Positions 11,571 through 22,840 of a stretch of 64,000 nucleotides of DNA are shown here, in pieces; position 1 is the stretch's first letter; each line of letters opens with the position of its first letter. The stretch spans positions 30,800,388-30,864,387 of the forward strand of contig NC_089823.1 of assembly GCF_035046505.1 (NCBI RefSeq). The letters are read 5' to 3'. The DNA comes from Tiliqua scincoides. Taxonomy: Eukaryota; Chordata; Lepidosauria; Squamata; Scincidae. The notes under the pieces are model-generated. The model was not told the origin of the DNA, did no database searches, and saw nothing but the letters and a program-made list of their open reading frames with translations. The position numbers and the translations under genes are program-made.

Positions 11571-11680
11571 ACACAGACATCACACAGCTGACACAGCAGC
11601 ATCACTATAGTGACACACAGATATCACACCAATGATGTGGTGATGACATGGTGATGGGAGTGTTGATGATGTGCCAGTGT
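11571..11680. repeat. Degenerate TGATG/CACA-rich low-complexity tract
   Basis: Repeated words such as ATCACAC, GATGTGGTGATG and GATGGGAGTGTTGATGATG crowd here without a fixed period. Probably an eroded minisatellite. Confidence 0.4.
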
Positions 11681-11888
11681 CACAACCATGGGTCATTGGT
11701 TTCAGGATGCCAGACCATGGATAACAGGCTGTGTCAATGTTTTCATGAATGGTGGAAGTGCACCACTGGGAAAGGTTGCACCAGCATTGCTTTGCCAGGA
11801 CGGGCTTGGCATTTGGCCTTTGCTGAGCCAACACTGGTGTGTGATCAGCGTGGCACTGCCAGGAAGGGCTTAGGATATGATGGTCGTT

Positions 11889-12002
11889 GTGCTGTTCTTC
11901 TCTTCTTGGCCAAGCTGTTCTTCTTCTTGCTGATGTTCAAGTTGAGTGCTGTTCTTCTCTTCTTGGCCAAGCTGTTCTTCTTCTTGCTGATGTTCAAGTT
12001 GA
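11889..12002. repeat. Perfect 57-bp tandem duplication
   Basis: Two identical 57-base units lie head to tail (11889-11945 and 11946-12002), each beginning GTGCTGTTCTTCTC and ending GTTCAAGTTGA. Because 57 is divisible by three, the duplication keeps an open frame and gives a 19-residue hydrophobic repeat in one reading. I see no other evidence of coding. The lack of any difference between units implies a recent event. Confidence 0.93.
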
Positions 12003-12009
12003 CAGGTGG

Positions 12010-12186
12010 GGTGCAGTCCTAATGAACTTTCCAGCACAGACCTAGCTGCAATGCAGCCCCAAGGTAAGGTAACAAACGTGCCCTTACCTTGAGGAGGCCT
12101 CCTTGGCTACCTCCCCACTGTAGAATGCAGTGCACGCCACATTGGCACAGCTATGTCAGTGCTTGAAAGTTCGTTAGGATTACGCC
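12010..12186. mobile_element. AATCCTA-type MITE, diverged copy 7
   Basis: Ends GGTGCAGTCCTAATGAAC and GTTCGTTAGGATTACGCC are inverted repeats. Interior blocks TTACCTTGAGGAGGCCTCC and GAATGCAGTGCACGCC match the 180-bp family. Its termini share changes with the 29.9-kb copy (TAGGATT without the GGATA step), suggesting a second subfamily. Confidence 0.72.
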
Positions 12187-13789
12187 TGTGGTCTCTTAAC
12201 AGCTTCTAGTACTCTGACAAGCCACTGGGGCCACAGTGTCCTTCCCCTTGACACAGAATATTAACACAGGCTAGAATTAACACAAGTGATGTCATTGAAA
12301 ACACACACACACAAATTTAATGCATTGGCTTCTATTGCAAGCATTACTATCAAATGAGAATACGTAGCTGAAAAAAAAATGTAAGTTTCAAGGATGACCT
12401 CTGGATCACAGCTAAATTGAGAATGTCTCTTATCTGAACATTCCTCCCCCCCCCCCCCGACACACTTTCTTAGTTTGAAAGCAGTAGCTTCCTAGTGAAT
12501 TCCCCATTTTGTTGAAGAACTTCAAATACAGTGCGGAGGCAACATGTTCATAACAGGAACAGTATTCACATAGAAATACAGTGGAAAGAATAGCGAGAGA
12601 GAATCTCTGAGGATGACTTTTGGCCTTTTCTCCTGAAATCTCACCAGTGCTTTTCCCCCCTGATTATAATAGGGATATATTAACAGGAACATCATCCTTC
12701 ATGGACCATTTGTGCAAAGACTACAACACAGTGCCTGTAATCGTGGCTCCCTCTAGTGGTTGACCCGAAGAATTCTAGAGTCTATCACAACTTTCTACCT
12801 AAGGGCACTCTCTAAAACCCAAGTGGTAGCAGGTGGTGCTCTCAACGCAATTACAGCTTCAATACCCAATAGTGAAAGTGTAAGCAGATGTCATTTGTTA
12901 CCCTTGTAGATTACCCGTTCAGAATGTGGAGTTTCATGCCCTATTGAAAAGTGTGAATGATTAAAAGCAGCGGGGAATTGAACTCATCATCTTCTGGGTG
13001 TTGTACAGTCCTGATAGATATTATGCGTGGCAATCACAGGAATAGTCTCTTCCCCTCCCTCTTTTTGGCAGTAGCTTAAGTGGTTTGTGCCTGCTGCTTC
13101 TTGCTGGGGACCTTCTTTTCCATTATAATTTAGTAGCGTGAGATTGGAGCCCTTTGAATTCCTTTTCCCAGCTTCTCCCTGCATTTTCCTACAAGCTATT
13201 TTCACTTCATAAGCACTATAGAACTGGGACACACCACATGATGTGGTGATTCACAAAGGATGAACCATCCTTTTCCAGTTTGGCCTGCCTGTCATTCCCC
13301 TCCCCCCGTTACTGCTAGGGAGACCAACTCTACACTGTTCTGAGTCCTTTTAAAATTGACAAGATGCTGGGAAACCTATTGGGTGTTAATCCATCTTTTA
13401 GCTCTCCGTCTAGAACAAATGGTTCTAATTGGATGTTTCTGTAGAAAAATACCTCGCTCAGTGGATTTTCCTGAAATCATTTTAGCAGGTAGCAGAGAAC
13501 AGTTTGCCTCCACTGGAGGCTTCATCACCGTCAGAGTTTCCATCATTAATTATCTGTCCAATCCCCAGACCCAAAATGGATCACATCAGATGTATCAATC
13601 ATCCTAAGCCCTTGTTTGCACCAAGGAAACAGTGAACAGTAAAACAGGATCCTAGAAGACTCAATTGGTTGAAAAGTATCCAACAATATGATTGGTGCTG
13701 CCCAATAAGGGACTGAGGTGAAGATTGTTAACATAGTAAGGAAACCTAAGAAGAATTATAAATGAGAGAACCAGACCTGCAAGACTGTC
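12187..13789. other. No gene seen
   Basis: Contains a 14-base C run near 12446-12459. Open frames at 12987, 13356 and 13546 have no recognisable domain. Confidence 0.5.
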
Positions 13790-13990
13790 AGCCCAATCCT
13801 ATCCCCATTATGTTATTGCATGCAGCCGTGCCAACAGAGGCAGCACTGCATGGTATTGGGGAGGGGAGTGATTGGGTAGCTTGCAGGAGGTAAGTAAAAA
13901 TACTGATCCCTGGTAGACTGCCTGATTGCCTATGAAACTCCTTGAACCTGCACTAAGCATTTTGCAGGTATAGGTTCAAAGAGAGATGAG
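13790..13990. repeat. AATCC-type longer repeat fragment
   Basis: Starts CAGCCCAATCCTATCCCC, continues GCAGGAGGTAAGTAAAAA and CCTGCACTAAGCATTTTG. Same block order as the copy at 3.68 kb. Right end not resolved. Confidence 0.55.
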
Positions 13991-14487
13991 GGGAGGGGAA
14001 GGTTCAAATCGAGGGAATAGGATTCTGGTGCAAGTTGGTGCCACCCCCTGCCTCCCCTCCTCCACCTTTCCCTTTCTGCCCATGGCATGTCACTGCCACC
14101 AACTTACCACCACTGACAGAGGCCTCTTGAGCTGCTGCAGCATGTTTTCCTGCCCATTTGTGGCAGTACCTGGAGATGTGTGACAATAGCCCAGCTTTCC
14201 CACTGCTGTAAAAAATTGTGCTGCCAGGATGCTAGTTCAGGTAGTGCATGGCCCCAATCCCCATAAGGAGAGTGTGTGCATTTTCGTGCATAGAGGTGGA
14301 GGGACCGCCTAGCCCTGAAGCCAGTTGAAACTCCCGCTTTAGGTCCGTGGCAAGTTGCAGGAGGTGACAAAATGTTTGGGAGTGTCCTTCAAGGATCCTC
14401 CTAGCCCGATACTTTATAAGAATTCATAGAGGAGGTGATAATGGTGTATGTGCGGACTGGTTGGTTGGTGGGGTGCTGTTTTGTATA
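13991..14487. other. No gene seen
   Basis: Opposed open frames at 13986-14183 and 14004-14186 are GC-rich overlaps without domains. Confidence 0.45.
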
Positions 14488-14622
14488 TTGATGGGGGCAG
14501 TGAAATTTGCAGGGGTGGTTGGCAGACCCACTGAGTTTCAGGTGGCAGATCAGGTTGATGGGGGCAGTAGAATTTGCAGGGGTGGGTGGCAGAGCCACTG
14601 ATGTTTCAGGTGGCAGATCAGG
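14488..14622. repeat. Two-copy 67-bp tandem repeat
   Basis: Unit 1 (14488-14554) and unit 2 (14555-14622) both begin TTGATGGGGGCAGT and end CAGGTGGCAGATCAGG. They differ at a handful of sites and by one inserted base, so this is an older duplication than the 57-bp one at 11.9 kb. Confidence 0.9.
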
Positions 14623-14668
14623 TTGACCACCGTATAGATATCATATGCATGCATATTCGATCAATCGA

Positions 14669-14689
14669 TCGATAGATAGATAGATAGAT
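14669..14689. repeat. (GATA)n microsatellite
   Basis: A short GATA run follows a TCGATCGATC stretch. No other feature is attached. Confidence 0.85.
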
Positions 14690-15409
14690 GTGGAATTGTG
14701 AGAGAGGAAATAAGAGACAGAGAATGCATACATGACAATCTTTTTCTTCCCTGGACACATGGAAGGTGAAATAAGATTGCATCTGCTGTCCCCATTCCCA
14801 AATACCACACATTCAGCTGAAGCTGTGAAATGTGCCTATGCCAGCTACAAATTGGACACACTCTCTCTGCATGATTAGTCATTGTGTTAAAAGGTTGGGT
14901 CCCCAATCACATGGATGCATTTGCAGTGTTCAGATCTTTGGCTGAACATGCAGAAGTTGGGATGGGGGTAGCAGATGTTCCCCCTCTCATGCATTCAGGC
15001 CATGTCTGATTGTCATCTGAGCAAGATAGACATCTGAACTGTTATTCTTCTTAGTTCCTTCCCCAAATCATGACTTTAATTCACAGAACCACTTCTGAGC
15101 TAAGACAACCTAAAAAGCTTGTGCTCACTCCATGGATCTTTTTTATTTCGTTCCCTTTGAATAGCAGGCATACACACACAAACAACACACCATGCCAAAT
15201 TGCAAAGTGCTTTTGTGGTTCCCCTTGGTTTGAAAAATATCTCACTATGTTGAGGTGGGGTGGGGTGGGTCACCGTTCAAAAAGAAAAAGCTGCAAAGCA
15301 CATTTGGATGTATAGAATGAGTTGAGTGCTTCTTTGGTGCTATGCCAATGTTGATGACCCATCCAGTGTTTTAAATTGCGACGGAATGGTCCTCAGTGGC
15401 TTGTATTGG
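14690..15409. other. No gene seen
   Basis: Unassigned sequence; a G-rich GGTGGGGTGGGGTGGG block lies at about 15255-15270. Confidence 0.45.
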
Positions 15410-16050
15410 AATCACCGGAAGATCTGGCGAGGAGATAGTATGTGCTGTCTGCAGTGGACCCTTTAAGAGTTAAGGCCTGGGCTTTCAGCAAAGGGTGTGC
15501 TGCACAGCTGCAGCCACTAGAGGCAATGAGGTCCCTAGGGATATAAGGAGCACCTGAGGCAGGAAGGGTTTGTGGGTTGTAGAAGGAGTGCAGGTTGGAG
15601 GAGAGAAGAGGTGACTGACTGTCTCTGGACTTCCGGCTTGGCAACTCTGACTGACTTACCTGGAATCTGACCTTGGACTGTGACTTGGCTTATTGACTCT
15701 GGACTTTGGCCTGGATACTCTGACTGACTTTGTGGCTAACGAACCTATTAGACTGTTGACTTAGGGCTCTGCCTTGTGGACTGAATTTCTGGCTAATTGA
15801 TTATCTGGCTCACTGACTAACAGACTACTTGAGAGCTAGGGAGCTAAGGTGTGCTGCTATACCTGGAAGGACTGCTGCCTTAGGAACTGGGTCCCTGCAG
15901 TTTAAAAAGGCAAGCTACCCTGGTGGTGGAGTCTAGCAGTACTGCAGTAGAGAACTGGGACCATTGTTGGGGAACGAAATGGGAGCTAATTAGCTTAGAG
16001 TGGGCATAAGTTCCCTAAGTGAGGCTTGGATTGGGAATCTGACAGAACAC
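15410..16050 (+). mobile_element. Possible solo LTR or LTR fragment, gypsy-like (fossil)
   Basis: The stretch has a TATA-like GGGATATAAGGAG at about 15537 followed by a long run of GACTCTGGACTTTGG-like pyrimidine/purine steps, and closes near ATCTGACAG. That style is known from long terminal repeats of reptile gypsy-type elements. Neither end is fixed and no internal genes are attached. It is an old, incomplete fossil if it is an LTR at all. Confidence 0.25.
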
Positions 16051-16704
16051 GGCTGCAGACCTACAAGCTTCAGGGACCAGATGTACTTTCCCTGCACAGG
16101 AACACAATTTTCTTTTCATAAATTATTGTGCTAGACATTTAGAAAGAAACTCTCTTTCTTTAATTTTATCCAAGGCATATTTATAATCACACTTAAATGC
16201 TTCTCCATTTCTGGGCTCTGTGATCTTTCAGGGATAAAAAAATCCTTATCAATTACTGGCCAGCCTAGCTTAGCTTCCTTGGAGCCCAACACTCAGAATG
16301 AGCACTCTGGATTTCCAGAGAGCTCCAGTCTCAACTGCTTGGCTACAGTGACATGGTTAAGTTGGCCCTGGACCAGCAATGGTAGATCTGTCCAGCAGCT
16401 TCGTAAATCTGGGTCAACTACATCTGCTTCAAGGCCCTAGAGGTAACTTCAGTGCTGTCCTAATCTGTGCCTAGTGCTTTGGGCTCTTTTAGCCCTTGAC
16501 ACTGCTGCTGATAATATTTACTGCACGGAGGTACAAGTTATGGCATGTTTTCCCTGGCTGTATCCCAAAGCCCAAATGTGGTGCGGGGGAATCATTTCAA
16601 AACTTGGCATATGAGCATGGTTTCTTTCTTTGAGCAACAGACTCCTCCTCTGTTGTTCCAAAGAAAGACATGGTTTAGAATTTTCAGTGGATGGTTACGC
16701 AATA
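16051..16704. other. No gene seen
   Basis: Unassigned. An open frame of 177 codons (16545-17078) runs through the hAT-A copy that follows and is therefore a chance frame. Confidence 0.5.
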
Positions 16705-16712
16705 CTACAGAC

Positions 16713-16930
16713 CAGCAATTTTCAACCTTTTTCATTTCATGGCACACTGAGAAGGCAATAAATTTGGTCAAGGCACACCATCAGTTTTTTACCAGTTGGC
16801 AAGACACAATGCACTGCTGGCCAGGGGCTTACATCCTCCAATATACGACCCTCCTCCAAACGCCCGCGGCACATCTGCAGACCATTCATGGTACACCAGT
16901 GTGCCAAGACACAATGGTTGAAAATAGCTG
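16713..16930 (+). mobile_element. hAT-type non-autonomous element (hAT-A), copy 4
   Basis: Ends CAGCAATTTTCAACC and GGTTGAAAATAGCTG. The 8-bp flanks CTACAGAC and CTATAGAT agree at 6 of 8. Interior blocks match the other copies but lack the AATAAAT segment. An older insertion by the look of its flanks. Confidence 0.86.
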
Positions 16931-17178
16931 CTATAGATACTCAAGAAGAGCAGAATCATTCCTGTTGGAGAAACTTGCCTTCAAGATCATTTGCCCACCA
17001 CTATTAATCTCCCAACTATCTGCTGCTCCAGGGAGTATTGTCTTCTTGGGCTTAGCCCCATTTCATGTGTGGTGCTGAAGCTCCATGCCCCGAGGAAATG
17101 GAGCATGAAGTATATACTTCATGAAGTATATACCCTAGAATGGGGTATATAAATATAAATGGAGTATATATCCTAGAA

Positions 17179-17545
17179 CAGCATTCCTCAAACTGTGAGT
17201 CATGACCAACTGGTGGGTTGCAACCCAATTTGTGGTGGCCCTCTGGAGGCCACTTCTGAGGCCCACAAATCTCTCCATTGGCCTCCTCCAGCCCCAAAAT
17301 GCCATGCAGAAGCAACTGGAAACAACTTCCGGTTTGCTTCCGCAACTTCCGGTTTGCTTCCGCAACTTCCGATTTGCTTGTTTGATTTGGAACTAAGAAG
17401 TCCAAAGGTACCTTTTCTAAAGGTAGTTTTTTTAAAAAAAAAAACACTCCCCTAGGACTGTTGAGAAGTCTACTTTGCACTTGTAATATTGATTTCCAAC
17501 TTGTTTCCAGATGCAATTCAAGGTGTTTTTCAACCACTAAAGCCC
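17179..17545. mobile_element. hAT-like element, one end only
   Basis: Left end CAGCATTCCTCAAACTGTG resembles the hAT-B terminus, followed by GGTGGGTTGCAACCCA. No matching right terminus was found, so the end is approximate. It carries a 20-bp tandem repeat at 17,323. Confidence 0.4.
17323..17382. repeat. 20-bp tandem repeat, three units
   Basis: Unit CAACTTCCGGTTTGCTTCCG occurs at 17323, 17343 and, with changes, at 17363. The ACTTCCGG core also recurs inside hAT-B copies (TCACTTCCGG). Confidence 0.9.
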
Positions 17546-17608
17546 TCATGGCCTGAGACTCTCAAATTTTCAGATCCACTTCCATTCAAATGATACCTTA
17601 CATAACAG

Positions 17609-17786
17609 GGGATCAATCCTATCCAAATTTCTAGCACAATGCAGCTGCGATGCAGCCCCATGGTAAGGGAACAAACATTTCCTTTCCTTGAGGAGGCCTC
17701 TGTGACTGTCCCCCACTGCAGAATGCAGCATGTGTGCCATTGGTGTGGCTGCATCAGCCCTGAAATGTTGGATAGGATTGGACCCT
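17609..17786. mobile_element. AATCCTA-type MITE, about 180 bp, copy 8
   Basis: Ends GGATCAATCCTATCCAAA and TTGGATAGGATTGGACC are inverted repeats. Interior GAGGAGGCCTCTGTGACTG and AGAATGCAGCATGTG match the family. Confidence 0.78.
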
Positions 17787-18581
17787 AAATTTTGTCGCAC
17801 AGCAATTGGATGGCTTATTTCCAATTATTCCAGTGCTAGCCAAGTGGCCAGGCTAAGATTACAAACAGAAGACTACTCTATACATCCTACAAGGCCAAGG
17901 TAGACCGTATGCTGCGGAATGACTCCATTTTGATGTACACAGCATGATCCTCCATCTTTTCCCTCTTTCCAAAGCATTTCCTTAGTTCTGTCATGACTCC
18001 ACACTGTGAGCCTAGCAAAAGGAATGCCACAGCCATTCATACCTAGAGGAGGACAGGATGGTAGCCCATCTGGCCTCCCTGTTTTGATTTCATATTTAGA
18101 AAACGACTTAAATGTCAGCTTGAATGAAAAATGACACCTTCCCAGTTTCTCATATCAATGCCCATGGCTATGACCAGTTTCTTTAGAAAGGCAGCTTGTG
18201 GTTTTTGCTTTCACTCTCCCTAAAGGCTGAAAGGAGAGATGAATCGGACTGATAGATGAGGCGGTGAGTTTTGATAAACTGCTCTGTTAGCTGGAGAGAG
18301 TGTGAGGGGAACTCTTTTACCTCAGGGGAAGAAGAGATGAGAAAGCGAGCAACAGCCTTTGCTGAAGATGGTGGGAGGGCAGAGCTCCCTGTCATGGATG
18401 GGAAAGGGTGGCTGGAATTTGGAGTGGAGAGAATGAAGTCAGCAATGCTTGGTCTTGAAGGGTGTTGCTGAGAAATTCTAGAATCAAAGGTTTGGAAGGA
18501 GGTCAATGGATCACCTATTCCAAACTTGTTTTTTCCATACCTCTGAAGAAGGCAATATGGCAACATGCCTACTTGCCTAGA
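17787..18581. other. No gene recognised
   Basis: A 135-codon open frame on the minus strand (18590-18183) has Ser/Pro-rich composition and no domain. It runs up to a CR1 end and has no splice context, so I do not call it a gene. Confidence 0.4.
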
Positions 18582-18870
18582 TAAGAACATAAGAACAGCC
18601 CTGCTGGATCAGGCCATAGGCCCATCTAGTCTAGCTTCCTGTATCTCACAGTGGCCCACCAAATGCCCCAGGGAGCACACAAGACAACAAGAACCCTGCA
18701 TCTGGCATTCTGACATAGCCCATTTCTAAAATCAGGAGGTTGCACATACACATCATGGCTTGTAACCCGTAATGGATTTTTCCTCCAGAAATTTGTCCAA
18801 TCCCCTTTTAAAGGCACCTAGGCCAGATGCCATCACCACATGCTGTGGCAGTAACTCTGTGCCATTCCCG
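18582..18870 (-). mobile_element. CR1-type LINE, 5'-truncated 3' end
   Basis: On the minus strand it ends TGTTCTTATGTTCTTAT, the short 8-bp terminal repeat typical of CR1 3' ends. Upstream come the conserved 3' block TGGACTAGATGGGCCTATGG and the last coding part (FKRG, then GGAAAAATCCATTACGGG). Only the last few hundred bases were copied. Confidence 0.82.
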
Positions 18871-18915
18871 AACACTTCTTATAATGATAATGTTTCTCTG
18901 AATGCTTAGCCTAAA

Positions 18916-19161
18916 CTGTGCCAGATTTAGGCATAAGCTAAACAAGCTACAGCTTAAGGCCTCACAATCCACAAGGGCATCAAAAAAATTTCAGAATTTT
19001 TTGGTAGGGCTGTCAAAATTTTATGTGCTGGATATAGATAGCTAGATAATGCAGACCTTTTTTTAACTGGCTTGTGCAGGAAATTTTGGTGTAATGTTTT
19101 AACAAGGGGCCTCCAAACTTTAGATAGCTTAGAGCCTCACCAATTCTAAATCCAGCACTGA
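18916..19161. mobile_element. MITE-like repeat, CTGGATTTAG termini
   Basis: Ends CTGTGCCAGATTTAGGC and AATTCTAAATCCAGCACTG are imperfect inverted repeats. The flanking 8-mers do not match clearly. Probably an old hAT-type remnant. Confidence 0.45.
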
Positions 19162-19267
19162 GTCGAAATCAACTTTCCTCTAGTTTAACTTCAAAATCAG
19201 AACTACTTTTCTCATCCTCTATTTCTGACATATTTTAACAGAAATTGAATAATATCAGCAGATTCTA

Positions 19268-19372
19268 CCCTTAGACTGAAATCTTATGCACACTTACCTG
19301 GGAGTAAGTCCCATTGAACTTAATGGAACTTACTTTTTAAGTAGACTTATACAGGATTGTATTTTCTAGGGT
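19268..19372. mobile_element. AATCCTA-type short MITE, diverged
   Basis: Contains GGGAGTAAGTCCCATTGAAC mirrored by TAATGGAACTTACTTTT and ends ACAGGATTGTA. The outer ends are decayed. Confidence 0.55.
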
Positions 19373-19489
19373 AAATATACCCATTTTCTTTATCCTTTCC
19401 CCCAAGAATTTGTCTTCTAGATGTCTTATCCTTTTTTGTAGTTCCCCTGATGAAATTCTCCTAGTGAAAGAATATCCACCTGCAGAATT

Positions 19490-19592
19490 TAACAACAAAG
19501 CTTTGTATTTATATAGCTATTTCAAATATTCAAAATGCTTCACATATATTCTCTTGTAATCCTTACAACAACCCAGCTGGGTAGATCAGATG
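19490..19592 (-). repeat. Ancient MIR/L2-like SINE remnant
   Basis: On the plus strand it reads TTTATATAGCTATTTCAAA, CTTCACATATATTCTCTTG and CCTTACAACAACCCAGCTGG, which resembles the reverse complement of the 3' part of MIR-type SINEs. Such elements are very old in amniotes. Assigned from memory of the consensus. Confidence 0.5.
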
Positions 19593-20042
19593 TTTAAGAG
19601 ATCTGTGAGAGAGTTGAAGAAAACCCTCTATAACAGGCACCAAAATGATGTGGTGATTAGTGCTACCCTGGACATTCCCAAGGTGCAGACACCATGCCAG
19701 CACTGGCCCAAGTCATCACTGGGCCATGTCACCTTGCCAGTCTCACTGTAGTGCTCATGCAGTGTCCATATTCACCTGTATTTTCGTACTTCTCCACTGT
19801 TGCCACCTAACCCTGCACCAGCAGCAGCCACTGCTCCACCACCCACATCTTCCCACTCACTCTCTGATTGTATCTAAAAGGCTCGGCTGGAAGAGAGCCT
19901 GAGGAGCAAGCCGGGCACATGTGGAGTACAGTGGGATGGCTGGAGGCACTGTCACTCTAGTCTAGGGATCCCCATTCTACTGCACACACTTCCTTTTCTG
20001 CTCACTCTCCAGCCAACCCAGCCTTTCTAGATTAGAGATGGG
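19593..20042. other. No gene seen
   Basis: A C-rich frame at 19660-19902 reads low-complexity His/Ser/Pro and shows no domain. Confidence 0.45.
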
Positions 20043-20597
20043 CAGCCCAATCCTGAGCTGCCCGGACCGCCCAGGCACCGAGAAGGGCTGCTGCCGAATT
20101 CTGCTCCTCCTGTGCTACCAAGGGAGGCATCTCAGGAGAAGGGAACATTCGTCCCCTTCCCCCAAGTAAGGTAAGCAGCCCCGCAATGGGGCTACTCACT
20201 TTACTGCTGACCAAAAGGTCAGCAGTAAGGAAAAGGTGCTCATGTAGGGCGCGCAGCCCTGCACAAGCGCCCTGGATCCTGCAGAGCACAGCTCCGTGGA
20301 TCCTCCTCCCTCCCTCCCCGACACACCTCCCTTCGCCCTCTTTCCGCCACCTGCCGGCCTCCCCCCTCCCCAGAACGCCTCCTCCCCACCCCCGTCCACG
20401 CCCCCACCTCCCATTCCACTGCTCTGCGGTCTGGGAGACTGCTGAGCCGCGGAAGCTGGATGACCGCCCAGCGCTAGCCCAGCGCTGGCCAGTGCTGGGC
20501 TACCACTGGCGGTGAGCCCTGCAAACGTGCCTTACAGCATGTTTGCAACTGTGGTTGGCGGCACGCCTCCGTGCCGCTGACCACAAGATTGGGCTCT
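20043..20597. mobile_element. GC-rich AATCC-type palindromic repeat, about 555 bp
   Basis: Left end CAGCCCAATCCTGAGCTGCC and right end ACAAGATTGGGCTCTG are inverted. The body is locally very GC-rich, with GCCCAGCGCTGGCCAGTGCTGG and CCTTACAGCATGTTTGCAA near the right end. The copy at 62.95 kb has the same order of blocks. GC content well above the surroundings makes false open frames on both strands. It has no coding capacity that I recognise. Confidence 0.6.
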
Positions 20598-22630
20598 GAG
20601 CTGAGCTGAGCAGAGCTCTGCTGGAGGACAATTGGCTGGCTTGAACTAGAGGGAGAGCAACTGACTCTGGAGAGTGATTGGGCTGGCCCAGAGGTGCAGG
20701 CTGGCTATCTGATTAATGCATAGACAGATGACCACCTGGGAACCCCATGTATGTAGCCTTGATGTCCATGATGAAAAAAGAGCAGGATATATATGAAAGA
20801 AATAACATTATCTAAGTGAACTGCTTTAGCTCTTGCTGTCAAAATAAGGTATGTAGAAAGACTCTTTTTTCCCCCCATTGATACGATTATTTTCAAGGCA
20901 AGTTGGACAAAACATATATGTTATGAGAGATTTTTTTCTGAGCATTCATCTAAGGCTTTGCTTCTTCTTTGGTTTCCTGAGTTTTTTGTGCTTCTCCTTT
21001 TTTTTTTTTTTTTTTTTTTTTTGCTTTGCTACAATACAGCAGCAATAAGTTATAACAAACCCACAGTTTTCAGTGGTCTCTGCATTATGACTGTAATGTG
21101 CATTCTTCAGATGTGAGAGTGAACTTTTCCTTCCAGAGTTCATGGGAAGCAACAGCAGTAGTGAAACATCCCACTCCATCCAGAGGGATAAGAGTGTTTG
21201 GAAATGAATCTCAAAGACTGATGAAACATTCAGACTGTGGCCGTCTTAAAAGGTGATGGAGATAAATATTGGAAGAGCAACAGCATGTGAGTGGCTCTAC
21301 CTTGTATATAGCCAGCAAGGATGTAAATGTTGGCCTCCACCAGTGGGGGCACTGTAACCTACCTTGTTGCTAGCTTGCAGGTTGCTTTCTCCTTCTTTAA
21401 CTAGATCTCCCATAAGTTTATTTTGTTCTGCATGTACAACAATAGTTGCAGTTTTTTCATTGTTGTAGTAAAGTACTTAATAAAACACAGTGTTGCTGTG
21501 TATGAGAGGGGTGAAATCATCAGCTCTCCTAACATACACCACTAGTCCAGGCCATTCCCCCTGCATACTCAAGCTGTGCTGCCAGTTTTGGTATCAAGGG
21601 ATACTTATTCCACCTCCCCTTGCCAGAATTTAGGAAGGGGGCCAAATTATTAGCCTGCCTCCTCCAGATGGAGCTTTAGCTCCAGTGTGAGACATATTCC
21701 ATTCCTATACAAACTGCTTACTGAGCCTCAACAAACCTGGTGATGAATCCCCATACATTCAATAACAATTAAGCAACTGCAACTAATTGTTATACCAACC
21801 CAGTCAGGACATGGCCAGTGTCTTTCAAATGGGGCCCCTGGGTTGGTTAGCACTTTGGCTTTGGTTATACAGGATTTAATTAAAGTGACCCAGTTTATGG
21901 TTTGTACAGCAGAGAAGAAAAACTCCCTACCACTCCCAACCATTGCCATAAAACCTGACAATACCGTAAATGTTGCTCAGGACTTTCAGAGGAAACTGGC
22001 AGGGTTTTTGTGCCTGCAAACATGGCAGTGATCACAATGTTTAATCCTGGTCAGTGGTCAGAGGATTTAGAAGAGTTGGCTCTTCTTGGCTAAATACATG
22101 AGAGGTGATCCCGCCAAAAAAAAGATTTTCATTCCACATGGGTGTTATTTAATCTCATGTTCATTGAAGTCAGTGGGCACTATCCAGGAGAACTGGATTG
22201 AAGTGAGGTGGACATTGTAGGTACTGCAGGACCTGCCAGGGTTAAAACAATGGCTAATGTCAAAATATCTCATATAAGAACTTTTAGCTCAAACTCTTGG
22301 CTCTCTCCAAGATGACCCCCAAACTGTTGCCTGGCTTACTTTGTTTGCCACAACTGTCACCTGTTTTGAGGTCAGTGTTGCAGAAAGTACTTTGCAGTGG
22401 CCAGGTGATATCAGGTGCAGGGGTGAAAGCCTGCATGAGTGCCCTCTGGCTTTTAATGCCAGCAGAAGACACACCAGGTGCTGAGGAAGGCAAGTTCTGT
22501 GCTAAGGAGTTGGAACAGAGCGGGGAGAGGGCAGGGAGGAGGTGTAACAGTGTGGCGATGGGAGTGGACCAGGCTCAGGAGGGGGCAGGAATGGTGGCAG
22601 AGGCTCCCAGCAGATCCTATCGCCCCTCCT
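20598..22630. other. No gene seen; poly-T run and one weak LTR-like stretch
   Basis: A 25-base T run lies at 20998-21022. Around 21300-21550 an AATAAA signal and a following GGTATCAAGGG recall an LTR edge and primer site, but no second LTR or gene was found. The rest is unassigned. Confidence 0.35.
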
Positions 22631-22840
22631 AGGCCTGATCCACTGACATAAAATCTACTGCTCTGGCCTGTGCCAGCTATTTTGCTAGTGCAGGCCTGAG
22701 CAGCCCCATTGCAGCAGCAGGGGCTTTCCCTGGGGCAATAGGACAAATGTCCCCCTTCCTCGGAGAGACCTCCAGAAGCCTCGTTTCCTGCACTGGATAC
22801 AGTAGTGGCCATTTCAGCACCACTGCATTGCAGTGCGGTA
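22631..22840. repeat. AATCC-type longer repeat, fragment
   Basis: CCTGATCCACTGACATAAAA is followed by TTTTGCTAGTGCAGGC and GGGACAAATG-like blocks (CAATAGGACAAATGTCCCCC) seen in the 20- and 62-kb copies. Ends unresolved. Confidence 0.4.

Noticed and set aside
14488-14622. CRISPR-like or regulatory tandem array
   Set aside because: Only two head-to-tail units without spacers; an ordinary tandem duplication.
16545-17078. 177-codon open frame as a host gene
   Set aside because: It runs straight through a hAT-A element with defined ends and has no domain, so it is a chance frame.
18183-18590. 135-codon minus-strand open frame as a host exon
   Set aside because: No recognisable family, Ser/Pro-rich composition and no splice context; it also touches a CR1 end.
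20043-20597. CpG island promoter
   Set aside because: The GC-rich stretch is bounded by inverted AATCC-type termini and recurs at 62.95 kb, so it is a repeat.
21300-21760. LTR edge with primer site
   Set aside because: An AATAAA and a GGTATCAAGGG word alone are too weak; no paired LTR or element gene was recognised.
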